From an uncultured Spirochaetaceae bacterium (GTDB lineage Bacteria; Spirochaetota; Spirochaetia; Sphaerochaetales; Sphaerochaetaceae), in assembly GCA_944390015.1 (NCBI GenBank), contig CALXOL010000004.1, positions 89,882 through 153,881 on the forward strand: DNA of 64,000 bases. Direction: 5' to 3'. The translations under genes and the position numbers were made by a program. This document shows, in pieces, positions 61,743 to 64,000 of the stretch; the first letter of the stretch is position 1, and the number at the start of each line of letters is the position of its first letter. The notes under the pieces are model-generated. The model did not search any database, was not told the DNA's origin, and saw nothing but the letters and a program-made list of their open reading frames with translations.

Positions 61743-63104
61743 TCAATCATGAATAGAATTCTTTTTTGGTCTACCTCTTTTCCTTCTCGGGGCATCCGGA
61801 TCAGGAAGAGGTTTTGTCCTTGGTCTTCCTCTTCTCCTTGGAGCCGGCTTTTCCACGGGAATTGAAAGACCGAGCACCTCAAGCTCTGGGAATATTCCCT
61901 CGCTTACGTTCTTCCAGTACTTGTCATCGGATTTTGCTTCATCAGGAGCATCCACCATTCTCCAGGACTCTGTAAGATCGTCCATCACCTCTGCATATGT
62001 CATTTTCTTCAGCAGCTCTGTCTTCTCTATCCTGTCTATCAGACGAGTAGTTATAAGAGTTGCGATGAAGTTGACAAATTCGCTTCCTAGGACAGAGAAG
62101 TCGCCATTCTCCCTTGTCCTGTCTAGGCATTCATCATTCTTGTATGAACGGAACACCAACTCCAGCAGCCATCTCTTCTCATAGCACTGGTAAATCGTAA
62201 GAGGCTCCGCATCAAGATCCGACTCGAAGACTATTGTCCCTGAGACATCAACTGCTTTATCGAAAACGGCCTTCTCAAATGCCCTGTTTTCCTTTGAAAG
62301 CTTATCCAGGAAGCCGTTCTCCTCTCCATGGGCCTTCTCCATATCCTTGAATGCATACAGATAGCGTCCTCCCTTTATCCTCTTCTTGCTCCACAGTTTC
62401 TCCTCGTACTCGCACAGCTTAAGCAAGTATGCCATCAGATTGGCTTTTTTCTCAGACCATGCCTTGTCCTCAATGGCGGCTGCGGGCATGCTGTCGGCCA
62501 TGTCGATCTTTGCCCTGACAACTGATGATGGCAGCCATCCGTCATGAGGAATGTTGTCATCAAGACCCATTACAGCAAGGAGGTTCCTTATCTTAGCGTC
62601 CAGATTCTCATGGTACTTTGTTGGCTTCCAGACAAACTTGTAACGATTTGCATCTGCCTCGAACTTGGTCCCATCAAGAAAACAGGTATCCATGGAAAGA
62701 CCGCACTTCTTGAATATGGCACTTGTCAGAGAGGCATAAACCTCCTTCATTGATGGCAGCATGATCTTGTTTATGAAGTTGCTGAACGTCGCATGCGAAG
62801 GGCATTCCCCTTCGAGAACGTAGATGAACCTCAAGTCATTCCTGCAGGCTGACTCCATTTCCCTCAGACTTGAGCGTCCAAGTGCAAACGCAAGCAGGAC
62901 GGCGGCAAACATCCTGCATGGATTGTAGCTCTCGCGCCCAATTACGCCTTTCTGGCTGTTCTTTTCGATTATCTCCGCCACCCCGGAATCATCCAGAAGC
63001 TCCAGAATTCCATCGATTTTACCCTTTTCCTCCTCCTGCATGGGGAAGGAGTAGAATAAGCACGGCTGTTTTGTGCTAAAATGCCTTATGGTAGATGTGT
63101 TCAC
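61743..63104 (-). CDS. IS1182/IS4-like DDE transposase
   Basis: 453 residues, start GTG at 63104. The N-terminal half is IS1182-like (GRESYNPCRMFAAVLLAFAL; CFLDGTKFEADANRYKFVW with the first Asp). The C-terminal half has the IS4-type Y-x-R/K-W-E motif (YEKRWLLELVFRSYK). A tail holds two AT-hook-like RGRP motifs (RRRGRPRTKP; RKRGRPKK). No frameshift is visible, so it may be active. Its G+C content is higher than that of the flanking DNA, in line with recent arrival. Confidence 0.85.
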   Translation of the reverse strand: MNTSTIRHFSTKQPCLFYSFPMQEEEKGKIDGILELLDDSGVAEIIEKNSQKGVIGRESYNPCRMFAAVLLAFALGRSSLREMESACRNDLRFIYVLEGECPSHATFSNFINKIMLPSMKEVYASLTSAIFKKCGLSMDTCFLDGTKFEADANRYKFVWKPTKYHENLDAKIRNLLAVMGLDDNIPHDGWLPSSVVRAKIDMADSMPAAAIEDKAWSEKKANLMAYLLKLCEYEEKLWSKKRIKGGRYLYAFKDMEKAHGEENGFLDKLSKENRAFEKAVFDKAVDVSGTIVFESDLDAEPLTIYQCYEKRWLLELVFRSYKNDECLDRTRENGDFSVLGSEFVNFIATLITTRLIDRIEKTELLKKMTYAEVMDDLTESWRMVDAPDEAKSDDKYWKNVSEGIFPELEVLGLSIPVEKPAPRRRGRPRTKPLPDPDAPRRKRGRPKKNSIHD

Positions 63105-63118
63105 AGCTTCATTCTACC

Positions 63119-63155
63119 ATGGCACTTGTGGGGTTCGATTCCCTGTGAGTGCTTT
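63119..63155 (+). other. tRNA 3'-end-like hairpin
   Basis: A T-arm-like block (TGGGG, loop TTCGATT, CCCTG) followed by TGAGTGC and T, framed by the pair GCACT/AGTGC and a TTTTATTTT run. It looks like the 3' end of a tRNA without its 5' half, or a terminator with chance likeness. It sits just upstream of the transposase start. Confidence 0.4.
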
Positions 63156-63363
63156 TATTTTAAGAACTTATCTTCACTCTTTTTCTTTAAGAATAAAAAT
63201 GGAGCTGCAAAAAAATCAATGCTGACTTTTTTACAGCCCCTGTTTTTTATGCCCCTGATTTGACCCAATTAATGCTAAAACAGTTTTTAAGTATGACTGT
63301 ATAAACAGAAAGCTTTGATATATCCAATACTGTAATGCTATAATTGTAACAGGAGGAGATAAG

Positions 63364-63621
63364 ATGCCAACCATCTCTATGTTTTTTGGGATATTGATAA
63401 GAATGTATTATGACGAACATAATCCACCGCATTTTCATGCCTTATATCAGGGTACTCAAGCAACTTTTGATATGGATGGCAATATCCTTCAGGGCGATTT
63501 TCCCGATCGGCAGAAGAAATTGGTTTCCGCATGGGCTGTATTGCATAAAGATGAACTATTAGCGAACTGGGAACTTGCGAAAGAAGATCAGTCTTTATTC
63601 AGGATTGATCCCCTTAGATAA
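63364..63621 (+). CDS. DUF4160 protein, probable toxin-antitoxin partner
   Basis: 85 residues with the DUF4160 pattern (PTISMFFGILIRMYYDEHNPPHFHA; GDFPDRQKKLVSAWA). AGGAGGAG precedes the ATG. The gene is 12 nt before a DUF2442 gene, a pairing seen often in bacteria and suspected to be a toxin-antitoxin type module. The biochemical role is unproven. Confidence 0.85.
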   Translation: MPTISMFFGILIRMYYDEHNPPHFHALYQGTQATFDMDGNILQGDFPDRQKKLVSAWAVLHKDELLANWELAKEDQSLFRIDPLR

Positions 63622-63633
63622 AGGAGGTTTGAT

Positions 63634-63882
63634 ATGGGAAATCCTGCTTGGACTGTTAAAAAAGTCATTCCACGAAAGGATTATACTCTTCTTATTACTT
63701 TTGAAGATGGGAAGAGCGGTGTTTATGATTTCAGACCGGATTTGTCACGTTCAATATTTAAAAAGCAGCAGAACATAGATTTCTTCATGCAGGCAAAGGT
63801 TCTTTATGGTACGGTCGTTTGGCCTGATGATAGTGACATAGCTCCAGAGCATCTTTATGAGAAAGCTATCCCTATAAAATAG
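63634..63882 (+). CDS. DUF2442 protein
   Basis: 82 residues with the DUF2442 pattern (VKKVIPRKDYTLLITFEDGK; VYDFRPDL; TVVWPDDSDIAPEHLYEKA). AAGGAGG precedes the ATG. Cotranscribed with DUF4160 and probably its partner. The remaining 118 nt of the window after it hold no recognisable gene. Confidence 0.85.
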   Translation: MGNPAWTVKKVIPRKDYTLLITFEDGKSGVYDFRPDLSRSIFKKQQNIDFFMQAKVLYGTVVWPDDSDIAPEHLYEKAIPIK

Positions 63883-64000
63883 GTGGAAATATATTTTTTG
63901 ATAAACAAATGCTCTATAAAAATTAATAAATGTTATAAAGAAATCTCTTTTGATAGAGCGTTATGAAATGTGTTCAAGAGTAGATTATAGTTTTCGTGAT

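Larger units (their letters stand above)
61688..63279. mobile_element. Insertion sequence with a DDE transposase, ends tentative
   Basis: The transposase lies between two inward-facing TTTAGCATT sequences (61688-61696 on plus; complement of AATGCTAAA at 63271-63279), which would give an element of about 1.6 kb. No clear target duplication is visible, so the exact ends are uncertain. Confidence 0.35.

Noticed and set aside
1..64000. CRISPR array or cas genes
   Set aside because: No series of regularly spaced direct repeats and no Cas-like protein was found. The only tandem array is the 3 x 24-nt repeat at 58497.

Overview
The window reads as a chromosome segment of a host- or gut-associated spirochaete with a low-to-moderate G+C content. 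I base this on the block hprK-ptsH / hpf / rpoN-lptB-lptA-lptC, a CarD regulator beside ispD-ispF, ThyX in place of a classical thymidylate synthase, and the style of the lipoprotein and outer-membrane signal peptides. A Treponema/Sphaerochaeta-like member is my best guess, and the species cannot be fixed from sequence alone. Gene density is very high up to about 55.1 kb, with many 4-nt start/stop overlaps and several convergent genes whose 3' ends overlap.

Layout. 1-5.4 kb: the 3' part of a PcrA-type helicase, rplM-rpsI behind a long structured leader, and a two-component system. 5.5-11.1 kb: recX, an orphan trpB, a cytoplasmic-type pectinesterase, an AlkD-like repair protein and an amino-acid ABC importer. 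11.2-19.3 kb: tRNA-Val, ispF-ispD-carD, malQ-rsmE-thyX, a spore-photoproduct-lyase-like radical SAM protein and uvrC. 19.3-27.8 kb: holA, a LexA-like protein without its catalytic dyad, HPr and HPr kinase, hpf, a LUD protein, rpoN, the lpt genes, an RseC-like protein and a degenerate YmdB-like phosphoesterase. 27.9-35.7 kb: tRNA-Leu, a secreted nuclease, a CPBP protease and the AddB-AddA repair pair. 35.7-48.4 kb: a MalY-type lyase, a flavodoxin-like protein, aroA, an SCP2-like protein with an Fe-alcohol dehydrogenase, two orphan ABC ATPases, a beta-barrel protein, a MATE pump, aspartokinase, a TetR regulator and a CorC/HlyC protein. 48.8-55.1 kb: tRNA-Gly, an FbpABC-like importer and guaA.

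From the guaA stop codon (55.1 kb) to the window end the character changes to an accessory island. It holds an AT-rich background, G+C-richer phage fragments, an orphan RelB/DinJ antitoxin with a shattered YafQ-like toxin, a secreted ankyrin protein, two small secreted or membrane proteins, a frameshifted sigma-like pseudogene, a TIR-domain protein, a DDE insertion sequence and a DUF4160-DUF2442 pair. The guaA terminator region (55116-55267) has a diverged second copy at 60661-60794, just before the TIR gene. This brackets about 5.5 kb and supports integration behind guaA.

The observations I rate highest are four. First, eight core genes lack a Shine-Dalgarno sequence and carry a -10-like hexamer that ends 6 (once 7) nt before the ATG, which predicts a leaderless class of mRNAs. 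Second, the guaA island carries a stand-alone TIR gene. Third, a LexA-like and a YmdB-like protein have lost catalytic residues. Fourth, an iron-type ABC permease carries an N-terminal extracytoplasmic sensor-like domain. Functional names come from motifs read by eye, and no database search was run.
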